A stretch of 64,000 nt of DNA from NCBI GenBank assembly GCA_949878425.1, contig CATLAL010000008.1, positions 1 to 64,000 on the forward strand, given 5' to 3'. How positions within the stretch are numbered: position 1 is the stretch's first letter; the number at the start of each line of letters is the position of its first letter. The notes beneath the pieces are model-generated. The model was not told the origin of the DNA. It was given only the letters and a program-made list of their open reading frames with translations, and ran no database searches. Positions 1 to 8,447 of the stretch are shown one piece after another. The DNA comes from an uncultured Oscillospiraceae bacterium. GTDB taxonomy: Bacteria; Bacillota; Clostridia; Oscillospirales; Oscillospiraceae. Both the position numbers and the translations under genes were made by a program.

Positions 1-1
1 G

Positions 2-751
2 CTGGCCTGGTGCGCTCTGGGGGCGGCCCTCTTCCCGGTCAGCGTGCCCTTCGCCCTGGTGGTGGGCTTCTGGCCTATCGCCCTGGTGGAGGCCCAGACG
101 CTGCTGCCGCCTCTGGCGGCGGTGTACGACCTGGCCGGCGTCTCCTGGGAGCCGGATTCCCCCCGGCCCCTCACCCCGGGACAGCGGGGGGAGATCTGGT
201 GGCGGCGGCACTGGCCGGCGGTGGCCGCGGCGGTGGTCTGCGCCAGCCTGGCCCTGGGCGCGGCGAACACCCTGCTCACCGCGAAGGAGCCGGATCTGCA
301 AATCGCTATCGTCCACCGGGACGCCCTGCCGGACGCCGTCCGGGACGCTCTGGAGACCTCCCTGGCCGCCCTGGTGGGGGACCGGAACGGGGACGGCGCG
401 GCGGAGGTCCGGATCAACGACTACACCGTGGTCTTTGACGGAACCGCCGAAAATCCGGACCTGCAGACGGCGGGCTCCGCCCTGCTGGTGACGGACATCG
501 CCGCCGGGGACAGCCTGCTCTACGCGGTGGAGGACCTGGAGGGCTTTCTGGCCCTCTACGCCGACAAGGTGGACGGCGCCGCCGCCCGCCTGTGGGGGGA
601 CGCCCCGGTTCTGGCGGGTCTGGACGCGGGGACCTACTCCACGGTGGAGGACATCTACGCCGACCGCTCCGGACAGTCCCTGCTGACCTCCCTCACCCTG
701 CTGCCCGGCCTGGGCCGGGAGGCGGATCTGCTGGAGGCGCTGCTGCCGTGA
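2..751 (+). CDS. Partial membrane-anchored protein of unknown function (5' end outside the window)
   Basis: The reading frame is open from the first bases, so the true start lies upstream; a GTG at 44 is the first possible internal start but no ribosome binding site supports it. The visible part has a hydrophobic stretch at its beginning (around PFALVVGFWPIALVEA), a short cytoplasmic-looking basic loop (WWRRHW), a second membrane segment (AVAAAVVCASLALGAANTLL) and then about 150 acidic, probably extracytoplasmic, residues. A DRNGDGAAEV stretch resembles a DxNxDG calcium-loop motif. I do not recognise the family and assign no function. It ends 87 bases before the next gene, which has its own candidate promoter. 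Confidence 0.6.
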   Translation: MAWCALGAALFPVSVPFALVVGFWPIALVEAQTLLPPLAAVYDLAGVSWEPDSPRPLTPGQRGEIWWRRHWPAVAAAVVCASLALGAANTLLTAKEPDLQIAIVHRDALPDAVRDALETSLAALVGDRNGDGAAEVRINDYTVVFDGTAENPDLQTAGSALLVTDIAAGDSLLYAVEDLEGFLALYADKVDGAAARLWGDAPVLAGLDAGTYSTVEDIYADRSGQSLLTSLTLLPGLGREADLLEALLP

Positions 752-755
752 GGAC

Positions 756-784
756 TTGCCAATTGGAGAAAAATCTGCTATCCT
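756..784 (+). promoter_or_regulatory. Candidate sigma-A promoter for the 838-1893 gene
   Basis: TTGCCA at 756-761, a 17-base spacer and TATCCT at 779-784, lying 54 bases upstream of the ATG and directly after the stop codon of the preceding gene. A small GC hairpin (cggcggg/cccgccg, about 789-806) follows in the leader. Read from sequence only. Confidence 0.45.
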
Positions 785-837
785 GTACCGGCGGGGCATC
801 CCGCCGATTTACAACTGACTCAAAGGAGGAATTTCCT

Positions 838-1893
838 ATGCGCAGACCCTGTCCGCAAAAATCCCTGAACCGCCTTCTGCTGCCGCTGCTGTGCTGCCTG
901 GCGCTGCTGGGCGCGCTGGGCGCAGACGCCCGGGCGGTATCCGCCGTGGAGGCCCAGATCCGGCCGGACACCACCATTGTGATCGACGGCGTGGAGCGGA
1001 TCTTTTACAACGTGGACGCCCAGCAGGTGCACCCCATTCTCTATAACGGCACCACCTACCTGCCCGTCCGGGCCATCGGCGAGCTCATGGGCAAGAACGT
1101 GGGCTGGTATCAGGACACCAAGACCGTCACCCTCTCGGGCGTGCGCACCGATCCCCCGGTGACAGGCGTCCCCGACGCCGGCGCCCAGGTGGAGGACATC
1201 TCCGCCCAGCTCCGGGACGATTTCACCATTGTGGTGGACGGCGTCACCCGCACCTTCGCCGACGCCAATGGGAGCCGGGTCTACCCCCTGCTCTACAGCG
1301 GCTCCACCTATCTCCCGGTCCGGGCCATTGGCGAGCTCATGGGCAAGACCGTCTCCTGGGACGGGAATACCAGGACCGTCTCCCTGGACGGCGACAGCCT
1401 GGTGACGGACGCGGACTTTATCTCCGGCGGCACGCCCGCCGGTCCGGCGGGCGCTCCCATCTCCCCGGAGGAGGCCAAGGCCGCGGCCCTGGCCCACGCC
1501 GGACTCGCCGGAGACGCTGTCACCTTTGTCCAGGTTGAGCTGGAGTGGGACGACGGCCGCCAGATCTATGAGATCGAGTTTTATGCGATCGCCGGCTATC
1601 AGGAGTACGACTACGAGATCGACGCCCTCACCGGCGAGATCCGCAGTTTTGACTTTGACGCGGAGCACGCCGCGCCGCCCGCCTCCGGCGACATTGGCCG
1701 GGACCGGGCCCGGGAGATCGCCCTGGGGAAGGTCCCCGGCGCGGACGAATCCCACGTGGTCAAGCTCAAGCAGGACCGGGACGACGGACGGCTCCTCTAC
1801 GAGGTGGAGATCGTCTATAGCGGCACGGAGTACGAGCTGGAGATCGACGCCGGGACCGGGGCGGTCCTCAAGTTTGAGGCAGAGCCAGTTTAA
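838..1893 (+). CDS. Secreted stalk protein with two copper amine oxidase N-terminal-like domains and two PepSY domains
   Basis: 351 residues. ATG at 838 is preceded by AAGGAGG at good spacing; the frame is open further upstream but without a site. An N-terminal signal peptide (basic RRPCPQK, then LLLPLLCCLALLGALGA) is followed by two tandem repeats of about 75 residues, each with the pattern IVIDGV..F...YPLLY.GTTYLPVRAIGELMGK.V.W....TV.L, which is the copper amine oxidase N-terminal (stalk) domain that Clostridia attach to many wall proteins. The C-terminal half contains two PepSY-like units (EAKAAALAHAGL...Y.YEIDALTGEI and AREIALGKVPG...YELEIDAGTGAVL). The copper-binding catalytic domain of amine oxidases is absent, so an enzyme activity is not implied. 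Probably a cell-surface binding or inhibitory protein. Confidence 0.85.
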   Translation: MRRPCPQKSLNRLLLPLLCCLALLGALGADARAVSAVEAQIRPDTTIVIDGVERIFYNVDAQQVHPILYNGTTYLPVRAIGELMGKNVGWYQDTKTVTLSGVRTDPPVTGVPDAGAQVEDISAQLRDDFTIVVDGVTRTFADANGSRVYPLLYSGSTYLPVRAIGELMGKTVSWDGNTRTVSLDGDSLVTDADFISGGTPAGPAGAPISPEEAKAAALAHAGLAGDAVTFVQVELEWDDGRQIYEIEFYAIAGYQEYDYEIDALTGEIRSFDFDAEHAAPPASGDIGRDRAREIALGKVPGADESHVVKLKQDRDDGRLLYEVEIVYSGTEYELEIDAGTGAVLKFEAEPV

Positions 1894-1910
1894 AGACTCT
1901 CCCTGAAGCG

Positions 1911-1959
1911 GGAGATTCCCCGCGGAGGGCGCGCGCCCTCCGCGGGGAATCTCCTTTTT
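1911..1959 (+). terminator. Strong intrinsic terminator
   Basis: Near-perfect inverted repeat (GGAGATTCCCCGCGGAGGGC pairing with its complement ending at 1954) followed by TTTTT, 18 bases after the stop codon of the PepSY protein. Confidence 0.85.
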
Positions 1960-1986
1960 GCTTGGAGAGAAAAAGGGCGAACCCCG

Positions 1987-2015
1987 TTGAAAAGAGAGGG
2001 GCCGGCTGATATAAT
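1987..2015 (+). promoter_or_regulatory. Sigma-A promoter for the HD/HSP90-like gene
   Basis: TTGAAA at 1987-1992, 17-base spacer, perfect TATAAT at 2010-2015. It lies about 75 bases upstream of the start codon and after the strong terminator, so the downstream gene is a monocistronic unit. Confidence 0.7.
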
Positions 2016-2089
2016 CAAGACACCAGCTCAAAAGAGGGGGCGCTGCCCGCTGAACGGGCGGCAGAACCGGGGAGAGGACGGCGGAGGAT

Positions 2090-5032
2090 ATGGTGGCAAA
2101 AAATCTGGAGGGCAATCCGTTTTTTCAGCTGTTGGAGTCCAGGGCGGAGAAGGAGGCGGACGCCAGGGTATACGCGGGACTGCTGCTGCTGACCGAACCG
2201 GAGGCGCAGGAGGCGTTGGAATTCATCAAGGGCGTTTTCCCCGGCTTTACGCCCCACGGCATGGCCCACTCCCTGCGCATTCTGACAAATCTGTACCAGG
2301 CCCTCAGCGACCCGCTACGGGAGGCGCTGTCCGCGCCGGAGCTCTTCTGCCTGATGATGGCGGCCATGTTCCATGACATGGGGATGGCCCTGCCAGAGGA
2401 GCCGGACCGGAACCGGCAGCGGCAGGAGCACCACCTCTACGCGGAGGGGCCCCTGGAGCGGTTCATGGAGGAGAAGCTGACGGGGGTGAAGGAGTGGCGG
2501 CGGCTGTACAGCTGCATCCTCTTCGTCTGCCAGGCCCACGGCATGACGCTGGAGGAGTTCTACGGACGCGGAGAGTGCCGCGCGCCGGACATGATCGAGG
2601 GCAGTCCCCTGCGCTACGGGCTGCTGGGGGCGCTGCTGCGGATCGGGGATCTGCTGGATCTGGATGAGAACCGGACCAGCGGCTTCATCCGCAGGCTCTA
2701 CGCGCCCTATTTCCAGGACAGGACCTCCCAGCGCCACCACGAGCGCCATGAGCGCATCCGGCGGTTTTTCATCTCCCCCCAGACCATCGACATCAGCGTG
2801 GAAGCGGCGGATGTGGAGGAGTACCACATCTGGGAGAGCTGGCTGCGCTACCTGCGGGAGGACATCCTCTACGCCAACACCTACCTGCTGCCCAAGCTGG
2901 AGCGGGGAGTGACCCTGCCGGAGCTGCACTATGAGATCAACAAGGCGCCGGGGGCGGATTTTGAGACGGAGGAGCTGCGCTTTGAGCTGACAGAGGAGGG
3001 GCGGATCTGGAGCATCCTCTCCCAGTCCATCTACACGGAGGAGTTCGATTTTATCCGGGAGCTGGTGCAAAACGGCATTGACGCCGTGCTGCTGCGCTGC
3101 TACCAGAGCCCGGAGACGGCCCTGGACAGCCCCTCCCCCAGAAGCTGGGGGGCCTGGGACCGGGAGGCCCGGGTGACGGTGGCCTACAGCGCCGCCCGGC
3201 AGGTCCTGCTGGTGTGGGACGACGGCGTGGGCATGAACCTGGAGGAGGTGCGCCGGTTCCTGTTCAAAATCGCCGACTCGGGCTACCGCTACCAGCCGGA
3301 GGCCCGGCCCTTCCCCTTCCCGGCCATCGCAAAGTTCGGCATCGGCTTCATCTCCTGCCTCTCCAAGTGCGGGGAGATTGTGCTCTACACCCAGAGCGTC
3401 TCCGGCGAGGAGGGCTGCCGGGTGCGGATGTACGCGGACTCCGTGCGCGCCTACTTTGAGAGGCTGGCGGCCCGGAGCGCCGGCGGGACCACGGTGTGCA
3501 TGCTGCTCAGGCGGAGCTACCCCGCGCCGGAGATCCTGGCCTATCTGGCCCGGACCTTCCGCTACCCCAGCGTGCCGGTGGAGTGGCTGGATCTGGACGG
3601 CATGGAGGAACAGCTGGAGGGGCTGGCGGACCTGAAGCGGCTGAGGACCCGGCCCGCCTTCGCCCAGCTCTACCAGATGCCGGGCGCCGCCTTCGAGGCC
3701 TGCTATGAGACCTTTGACGTGGTCCGGGAGAGCGTCCACCGGGAGCGGCTGGCGGAGCTGGAGACGGCGAGGGACCTGGGGGACCAGATCAGGCGGGCGC
3801 TGAGGGACTGGGAGGCCCAGGAGCGCGCCGGGACGCTGGAGCAGCGGCCCTTTGCCCGGGAGATGGGCCTGCTGCTGCGGAGCGTCCAGCCTCTGGACCG
3901 GCATACGGATATCCGGCGGCGGATGGGAGAGCTGCTGGAGGAGGCCGCGGCCTATCCCGCGAAGGACTTCCTGGGCGAGGCCCGGGGCCTGCTCTCCCAG
4001 GTCCGGGACTGCGCGGAGGAGCTGGACGTGGTTCAGCAGCGGCTGCGGGAGCTGGCCGGGGCGTACCGGCCGCCCAGACGGCGGCTGGGGCGGGAGGCTC
4101 TGTCCCCCTTCTGGGAGTTTCAGGCCTGCCTGGTGCCCTTCACGGGGGATTTTTCCGGCCAGACCGCGGTGACCGACAGCAGGGAGGCGGGGCGGTATCT
4201 CCGGGGGACCGGCCTCTTCTTCGTACAGTGCGCCTTTGACGACTGGGAGCTGGGGGTGGAGTGGCGGTCCGTCCACGGCTTCCTGTTTCAGAACGGCGGC
4301 CTGACCCTCCAGCTGGTGTGCATGCGGGAGGGAGAGCGGAGCTCTCTGGAGGACCGGTACGGGATCGACCTGAAGGAGGCCCTGGACGAGGGGCTGATTC
4401 TGGACCACAACCCCCTGGAGCTGCTGGAGGACTACCTGGAGCAGACCGGAAACCTGCTGGAGGAGGACATTGAGGCGACGGTGCTGCATCTGGACGCGGA
4501 GCGGAACCGGGTGGTCAGACGGGCGTCTGTCTGGCAGCGCCGCCAGGACTTCAACGGATACTGGCACACCGTCAAGGAGGACGGGGAGGATGGGTGGAAC
4601 AGCGGGACCCTGGACGAGTACCTGCTGTGGATCGTCCGGGACCTCTACGGCGAGGAAGTGCCGGAGGCCGCGGCGCTGGAGGAGATGTACCGCAGGGAGA
4701 ACGGCGTGTACCAGGACGGAATGCCTCTGGACATGGATCTGACGGACCTGGTCCCCCTGGGGATGTGCCGCCTCCAGGTAAACCTGAGCGGGGAGGCCCG
4801 GATGGAGCTGAACGTTACCCGCCGCCACGCGGACGGGACCCAGGCCAGGACAGACGCCTGGCTGGCCGCCGTGGGGGCGCGGATCCAGCGCCAGGTGCTG
4901 GATCAGCTGGCGCGGACCATCCGGGAGTGGGGGCTGCACGGCAGTCTGCGGGAGCTGTGCACCCCCGGGGCGCTTGGCGAGTACTTTGCCGCCCGGAGCT
5001 TGGAGCAGCTGAGCCGGATGGGACGCCTCTAA
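2090..5032 (+). CDS. HD-domain phosphohydrolase fused to an HSP90-like (GHKL) ATPase domain
   Basis: 980 residues, probably cytoplasmic: no signal peptide or membrane segment. Residues about 50-200 carry the HD-superfamily metal ligands: H60 (GMAH), H95-D96 (FHDMG), H114/H115, H150 (QAHG) and D187 (GDLLDLD). Residues about 300-460 carry an HSP90-type ATP site: the N-box RELVQNGIDA (E324, N328, D331), DDGVGM at 377-382 and FGIGF at 416-420. The remaining ~500 residues include a charged, probably coiled-coil stretch (about 560-660) and an unrecognised C-terminal domain. HD proteins hydrolyse nucleotides or phosphate esters; HSP90-like ATPases act as chaperones or conformational switches. The joint role is not known to me. 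ATG at 2090 sits only 2 bases after GGAGG, so GTG at 2093 is an equally good start. Own promoter and terminator; no partner gene. Confidence 0.8.
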   Translation: MVAKNLEGNPFFQLLESRAEKEADARVYAGLLLLTEPEAQEALEFIKGVFPGFTPHGMAHSLRILTNLYQALSDPLREALSAPELFCLMMAAMFHDMGMALPEEPDRNRQRQEHHLYAEGPLERFMEEKLTGVKEWRRLYSCILFVCQAHGMTLEEFYGRGECRAPDMIEGSPLRYGLLGALLRIGDLLDLDENRTSGFIRRLYAPYFQDRTSQRHHERHERIRRFFISPQTIDISVEAADVEEYHIWESWLRYLREDILYANTYLLPKLERGVTLPELHYEINKAPGADFETEELRFELTEEGRIWSILSQSIYTEEFDFIRELVQNGIDAVLLRCYQSPETALDSPSPRSWGAWDREARVTVAYSAARQVLLVWDDGVGMNLEEVRRFLFKIADSGYRYQPEARPFPFPAIAKFGIGFISCLSKCGEIVLYTQSVSGEEGCRVRMYADSVRAYFERLAARSAGGTTVCMLLRRSYPAPEILAYLARTFRYPSVPVEWLDLDGMEEQLEGLADLKRLRTRPAFAQLYQMPGAAFEACYETFDVVRESVHRERLAELETARDLGDQIRRALRDWEAQERAGTLEQRPFAREMGLLLRSVQPLDRHTDIRRRMGELLEEAAAYPAKDFLGEARGLLSQVRDCAEELDVVQQRLRELAGAYRPPRRRLGREALSPFWEFQACLVPFTGDFSGQTAVTDSREAGRYLRGTGLFFVQCAFDDWELGVEWRSVHGFLFQNGGLTLQLVCMREGERSSLEDRYGIDLKEALDEGLILDHNPLELLEDYLEQTGNLLEEDIEATVLHLDAERNRVVRRASVWQRRQDFNGYWHTVKEDGEDGWNSGTLDEYLLWIVRDLYGEEVPEAAALEEMYRRENGVYQDGMPLDMDLTDLVPLGMCRLQVNLSGEARMELNVTRRHADGTQARTDAWLAAVGARIQRQVLDQLARTIREWGLHGSLRELCTPGALGEYFAARSLEQLSRMGRL

Positions 5033-5059
5033 GCCAATCTATCGGAGAAATTTTGTTTC

Positions 5060-5221
5060 AGAGCCTGTTTCATATCTCGCTACACACGGATTGACGGCGG
5101 ATTTTCCGCCACTCGTCGTTGCTTGGCCTCGAAATACACAAAGTATTCCTTCGGCCGCACGCCTTGATTGGCGAGAAATCCCCTCGTCAATCCGACCACA
5201 TCGAGATATGAAACAGGCTCT
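5060..5221. repeat. Dispersed inverted-repeat element, copy A
   Basis: 162 bp bounded by AGAGCCTGTTTCATATCTCG and its exact reverse complement (20-bp terminal repeats). It begins 28 bases after the stop of the HD/HSP90-like gene. Its core, read on the minus strand (GAAGGAATACTTTGTGTATT), is shared with copy B (36317-36517) and more loosely with copies C (5292) and D (60564). No coding potential. MITE-like or REP-like by shape. Confidence 0.75.
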
Positions 5222-5241
5222 CAGAGCATACGATAAACCGG

Positions 5242-5290
5242 GAGGGCGGCTCCGCGGATCCATACAGGTCCGCGGAGCCGCCCTCTTTCC
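5242..5290 (+). terminator. Intrinsic terminator after the HD/HSP90-like gene
   Basis: 17-bp GC-rich stem (GAGGGCGGCTCCGCGGA and complement, 5242-5285) with a 10-base loop, followed by TTTCC. It lies between element copies A and C, so element A is inside the transcribed 3' untranslated region. Confidence 0.7.
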
Positions 5291-5291
5291 T

Positions 5292-5440
5292 AGAGTCTGT
5301 TTTAAAACCAGCGATATGCCCAACGGCGAGGGATTTTTTTGCCAGGCGAAGCCAATTTGACGCAGATATACTGAGGGTATTGTTCTCAAATACGGGGGCG
5401 ATGTCTTTTGGCCCGCCCCATGAAGCGTTTTGTCAAGTGT
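5292..5440. repeat. Dispersed inverted-repeat element, copy C (degraded)
   Basis: Left end AGAGTCTGTTTTAAAA. The first ~90 bases align closely with copy D at 60564-60724 (shared GGCGAAGCCAATTTGAC and a related ..AATACTG.G.GTAT.. core). The right end is diverged or truncated where it approaches the 3' side of ytvI, so the right boundary is approximate. Together with copy A and the terminator it fills the 475-base gap 5033-5507; no gene is seen there. Confidence 0.55.
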
Positions 5441-5507
5441 TTTTTCCTCCTTGCCGGACTCTTTTCCCGCGCGCGGCGGCGTGCCGGTTTCAGGAAGCGC
5501 CTCCCGT

Positions 5508-6587
5508 CTACCGCCACAGGTGAATGACCCCGGCGTCCTGGAACCGCTTGAGCAGCATCAGCAGGATGGGCAGCAGGATCATGCCCCCCACGCCCAGAAA
5601 GCGGAAGCCCACGTACATGGCCAGCAGGGCGGTGAGGGGCGGCAAGTCCGCCTGCCCTGCCAGCAGGCGGGGCTCCAGCAGGGTGTGGACGATGAGCCCC
5701 ACCGCGTACAGGACCAGCAGCGCCAGCCCCCGTCCGGTATCCCCCACCAGCAGGCACCCCGCCGCCCAGGGCAGCAGCACCGTGCCCGTCCCCAGCACCG
5801 GCAGGGCGTCCACCAGGGCGGTAAAGACCGCCGCCAGCAGGGCGTAGTCCAGCCCCATCCAGATAAACCCTGTGAGCAGGATGACGAAGGTGGCCAGAAT
5901 CAGCAGCAGCTCCGCCCGCAGCCACTTGAGGATGGTGGTGCGAAAGCACCGGGCCGCGCTCCGGCACCGGCCCTGCCAGCTCTCCGGCAGCTGCCGCTTC
6001 AGAAAGGACAGAATGGCCGGGTAGCTCAGGCTGGTGAAATAGACCGCCAGCACTGTGGTCACCAGGAAGAGTCCCGCGTCCGGCAGCGCCGCCAGCATGG
6101 AGGAGACGGCCCCCATGAGCCAGCCCCCCACGCTGCCCGCCAGGGAGGGGCCCTCCTCCATCAGCTGCTGGGCCAGGGCGTCCAGGGCGGAGCGGATCAC
6201 CGCCGGGCAGGAGGCGTACCAGCCTCCGATCCGGTCCAGCAGGCCGTTCCACAGAGCGGGAAAGCCGTCTATCACCTCCGGCAGCCGCCGGGACCACTCC
6301 TGGAGCTCCAAAAGCAGCCGGAGCAGCAGCGCCGTCAGACTCCCCCCCAGGGCCAGCAGCAGCGCGGTGGTTATCACGGCGGCGGCAAAGGTCCGCCGCA
6401 CCCGCAGCAGGCGGCGCAGCCGCTGCACCAGGGGCTCCACCATGGCGCTGAGGGCCAGGGCCAGCAGAAAGGGCAGCAGCGGCGCCAGCAGCCACCGGAA
6501 GAACACTACCGCGCCCGCCAGCCACAGGAGGACCGTAATCGTTCGCTGCAAAAAGACACTCAGCTGGGACATATAGATGAACTGCAC
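5508..6587 (-). CDS. ytvI: YtvI-like sporulation integral membrane protein (AI-2E transporter superfamily)
   Basis: 359 residues, normal for the family, with about eight hydrophobic segments: two at the N-terminus, a long middle hydrophilic stretch, and a C-terminal cluster. The signature ALVDALPVLGTGTVLLPWA near residue 260 is typical of YtvI, a sporulation-linked branch of the AI-2E permease superfamily; the substrate is not known. The start at 6587 is a GTG. An ATG at 6572 (MSQLSVF) preceded by GAGGTG is the alternative, giving 354 residues. Divergent from the ACT-hom-lysC operon. YtvI branch assignment is by motif only. Confidence 0.75.
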   Translation of the reverse strand: MQFIYMSQLSVFLQRTITVLLWLAGAVVFFRWLLAPLLPFLLALALSAMVEPLVQRLRRLLRVRRTFAAAVITTALLLALGGSLTALLLRLLLELQEWSRRLPEVIDGFPALWNGLLDRIGGWYASCPAVIRSALDALAQQLMEEGPSLAGSVGGWLMGAVSSMLAALPDAGLFLVTTVLAVYFTSLSYPAILSFLKRQLPESWQGRCRSAARCFRTTILKWLRAELLLILATFVILLTGFIWMGLDYALLAAVFTALVDALPVLGTGTVLLPWAAGCLLVGDTGRGLALLVLYAVGLIVHTLLEPRLLAGQADLPPLTALLAMYVGFRFLGVGGMILLPILLMLLKRFQDAGVIHLWR

Positions 6588-6642
6588 CTCTTTTCCTCAG
6601 GATTGACAGGAATATTTGTCTATTTTTTCGTCGGATTTTTGG

Positions 6643-6671
6643 TTGTCACCGTGGAACACTTATGGTAAAAT
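6643..6671 (+). promoter_or_regulatory. Candidate sigma-A promoter of the ACT-hom-lysC operon
   Basis: TTGTCA at 6643-6648, 17-base spacer and TAAAAT at 6666-6671, 41 bases upstream of the ATG at 6712. No leader peptide, T-box or riboswitch-like fold was seen between it and the start. Confidence 0.6.
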
Positions 6672-6711
6672 GGCGTGATGTAAGGACATGTGACCACAGG
6701 AGGGATACAAA

Positions 6712-7152
6712 ATGGGCGCACAGACGAAATTCTATATCGTAGCGGCGGAGGCGCTGCCGGAGATTTTCATCAAGGTGGCGGAGGCCAAGCGAATGATGCA
6801 GACCGGCGAGGCGGGCACCGTGGGCGCGGCTACCCGACAGGTGGGGATCAGCCGGAGCGCCTTCTACAAGTACAAGGACGCGGTTCAGCCCTTTAACAAT
6901 ATGAAATCCGGCCGTATCATCACCTTTTATATCATGCTCAAGGACAACCCCGGGGTGCTCAGCAACGTCCTTGCTATTTTTGCCGGGAGCGGCGCGAATA
7001 TACTGACCATCAACCAGTCCATTCCAACCAACGGCTGCGCGGCGGTGACCATCTCCGCGGAGACCAGCGAGATGGAGCAGACCCTGGAGGAGCTCATGGG
7101 CGGCGTCTCCGGCCTGGAGGGGGTCATCAAGATGGAGATCCTGGCGGGATAG
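6712..7152 (+). CDS. ACT domain-containing protein, PheB/UPF0735 family
   Basis: 146 residues, the usual size of B. subtilis PheB-like proteins. The N-terminal ~65 residues look like a small helix-turn-helix region (ATRQVGISRSAFYKYKDAV), followed by one ACT domain (residues about 68-145: ITFYIMLKDNPGVLSNVLAIFAGSGANILTINQ). ACT domains bind amino acids and regulate partner enzymes or transcription. First gene of an operon with homoserine dehydrogenase (55-base gap) and aspartate kinase, so a regulatory role in the aspartate pathway is likely by context. Start supported by AGGAGGGATACAAA before the ATG. Confidence 0.88.
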   Translation: MGAQTKFYIVAAEALPEIFIKVAEAKRMMQTGEAGTVGAATRQVGISRSAFYKYKDAVQPFNNMKSGRIITFYIMLKDNPGVLSNVLAIFAGSGANILTINQSIPTNGCAAVTISAETSEMEQTLEELMGGVSGLEGVIKMEILAG

Positions 7153-7207
7153 ACACGGTCCTGAGAGCTCCGCAAATCAGCGAAAGAGAGTAAGGAGAAT
7201 AGGCGCT

Positions 7208-8377
7208 ATGACAAATTTTGCAATCATGGGGTTCGGCACCGTGGGCAGCGGTGTGGCGGAGGTTCTGCGGATGAACGGGGCGTCCATCGCGGAGAAGCTG
7301 GGGGAGCCCCTCAACCTAAAATATATTCTGGACGTCCGGGACTTATCCGGCACACCCTATGGAAAGATCGCGGTACAGGACTTTTCCGTCCTGGAGAACG
7401 ACCCAGAGCTGGACGTGGTGGTGGAGTCCATCGGCGGGGCCAAGGTGGCCCTGGAGTTCACCCGCCGGGCCCTGCTGGCGGGCAAGCACGTGGTGACCAG
7501 CAACAAGGAGCTGGTAGCCGCCCACGGCAGGGAGCTGCTGGCCATCGCGGAGGAGAAGAACGTCAACTACCTCTTTGAGGCCAGCGTGGGCGGCGGCATT
7601 CCGGTGCTGCGGCCCCTGTTCCAGTGCCTGGCCGGGAACCGGATCGAGGAGATCGCCGGCATCCTCAACGGCACCACCAACTATATCCTCACCCGCATGG
7701 TCCAGGGGGGCGTCCCCTTTGACGAGGCCCTCCGGGAGGCCCAGGCCAAGGGCTATGCCGAGGCCAACCCCGCCGCCGACGTGGAGGGCCTGGACGCGGG
7801 GCGGAAGATCTGCATTCTCTCCGACCTGGCCTGGGGGCGGGAGGTCCGGCCCGAGGCCATCTCCGTCCAGGGCATCAGCGGCCTGGATCTGCGGGACGTG
7901 GACATCGCCCGCCGGGCGGGCTGGCGCATCAAGCTGCTGGGCCGGGCCCTGCGGCTTGGGGACGGCAGGGTGGCCGCCTACGTGGCCCCCCATCTGGTGG
8001 CGGAGAGCTGCCCCATCGCCAGCGTGGACGACGTATTCAACGCCATCCTCATCCGGGGCAACGCCGTGGGCGAGGTGATGTTCTACGGTCGGGGGGCCGG
8101 GGATCTGCCCACCGCCTCCGCCGTTATGGGGGACGTGCTGGACGCCCTGGCCCACCGGGCCAAGCGGCGGAACCTGGGCTGGCGGGAGCCGGCGGAGCTG
8201 GCCCGGACGGACCGGGATCTGGTCATGCGCTGGTACCTGCGGGGCGACTTCCAGGCCCCGGCGGGGAGCGAGGCCCTCTCCGGCGGCGCCGTCCTCACCG
8301 CCCCCCTCACCGGCGCCGAGGCCCAGGACCTGGCCGTACGGCTGGGGGCCCGGGCTCTGCTGCCCGTGTTTGGATAA
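7208..8377 (+). CDS. hom: Homoserine dehydrogenase
   Basis: 389 residues. Converts aspartate semialdehyde to homoserine with NAD(P)H, the branch point to threonine and methionine. The Rossmann motif GFGTVGSGV is at residues 8-16; SNKELVA, EASVGGGIPVLR, GILNGTTNYI and the catalytic-region ADVEGLDAGRK follow in family order. Many Gram-positive Hom proteins are ~430 residues with a C-terminal ACT domain. Here the last ~60 residues begin like an ACT strand (VMRWYLRG) but lack the PGVL signature and are short, so feedback sensing may be reduced or supplied by the upstream ACT protein (inference). AAGGAG lies 10 bases before the ATG; lysC follows after 70 bases. Confidence 0.95.
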   Translation: MTNFAIMGFGTVGSGVAEVLRMNGASIAEKLGEPLNLKYILDVRDLSGTPYGKIAVQDFSVLENDPELDVVVESIGGAKVALEFTRRALLAGKHVVTSNKELVAAHGRELLAIAEEKNVNYLFEASVGGGIPVLRPLFQCLAGNRIEEIAGILNGTTNYILTRMVQGGVPFDEALREAQAKGYAEANPAADVEGLDAGRKICILSDLAWGREVRPEAISVQGISGLDLRDVDIARRAGWRIKLLGRALRLGDGRVAAYVAPHLVAESCPIASVDDVFNAILIRGNAVGEVMFYGRGAGDLPTASAVMGDVLDALAHRAKRRNLGWREPAELARTDRDLVMRWYLRGDFQAPAGSEALSGGAVLTAPLTGAEAQDLAVRLGARALLPVFG

Positions 8378-8447
8378 CCAAACCGGTCCGCCGGGATTAT
8401 ACTGGAAGGGAGCACTCCCAATTTTCCACAGAGAGGAAACTACCCAT

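Noticed and set aside
2315..4939. 874-codon ORF on the minus strand opposite the HD/HSP90-like gene
   Set aside because: Mirror frame of a high-GC gene; no ribosome binding site, repetitive His/Pro/Arg/Gln composition and no domain.
5060..5221. Copy A as an intrinsic terminator of the HD/HSP90-like gene
   Set aside because: The arms are far apart (over 120 bases) and no T-run follows; a clear terminator lies at 5242-5290.
6590..6711. T-box or lysine/threonine riboswitch before the ACT-hom-lysC operon
   Set aside because: The leader is only about 35-40 bases after the promoter and no conserved fold or terminator was found.
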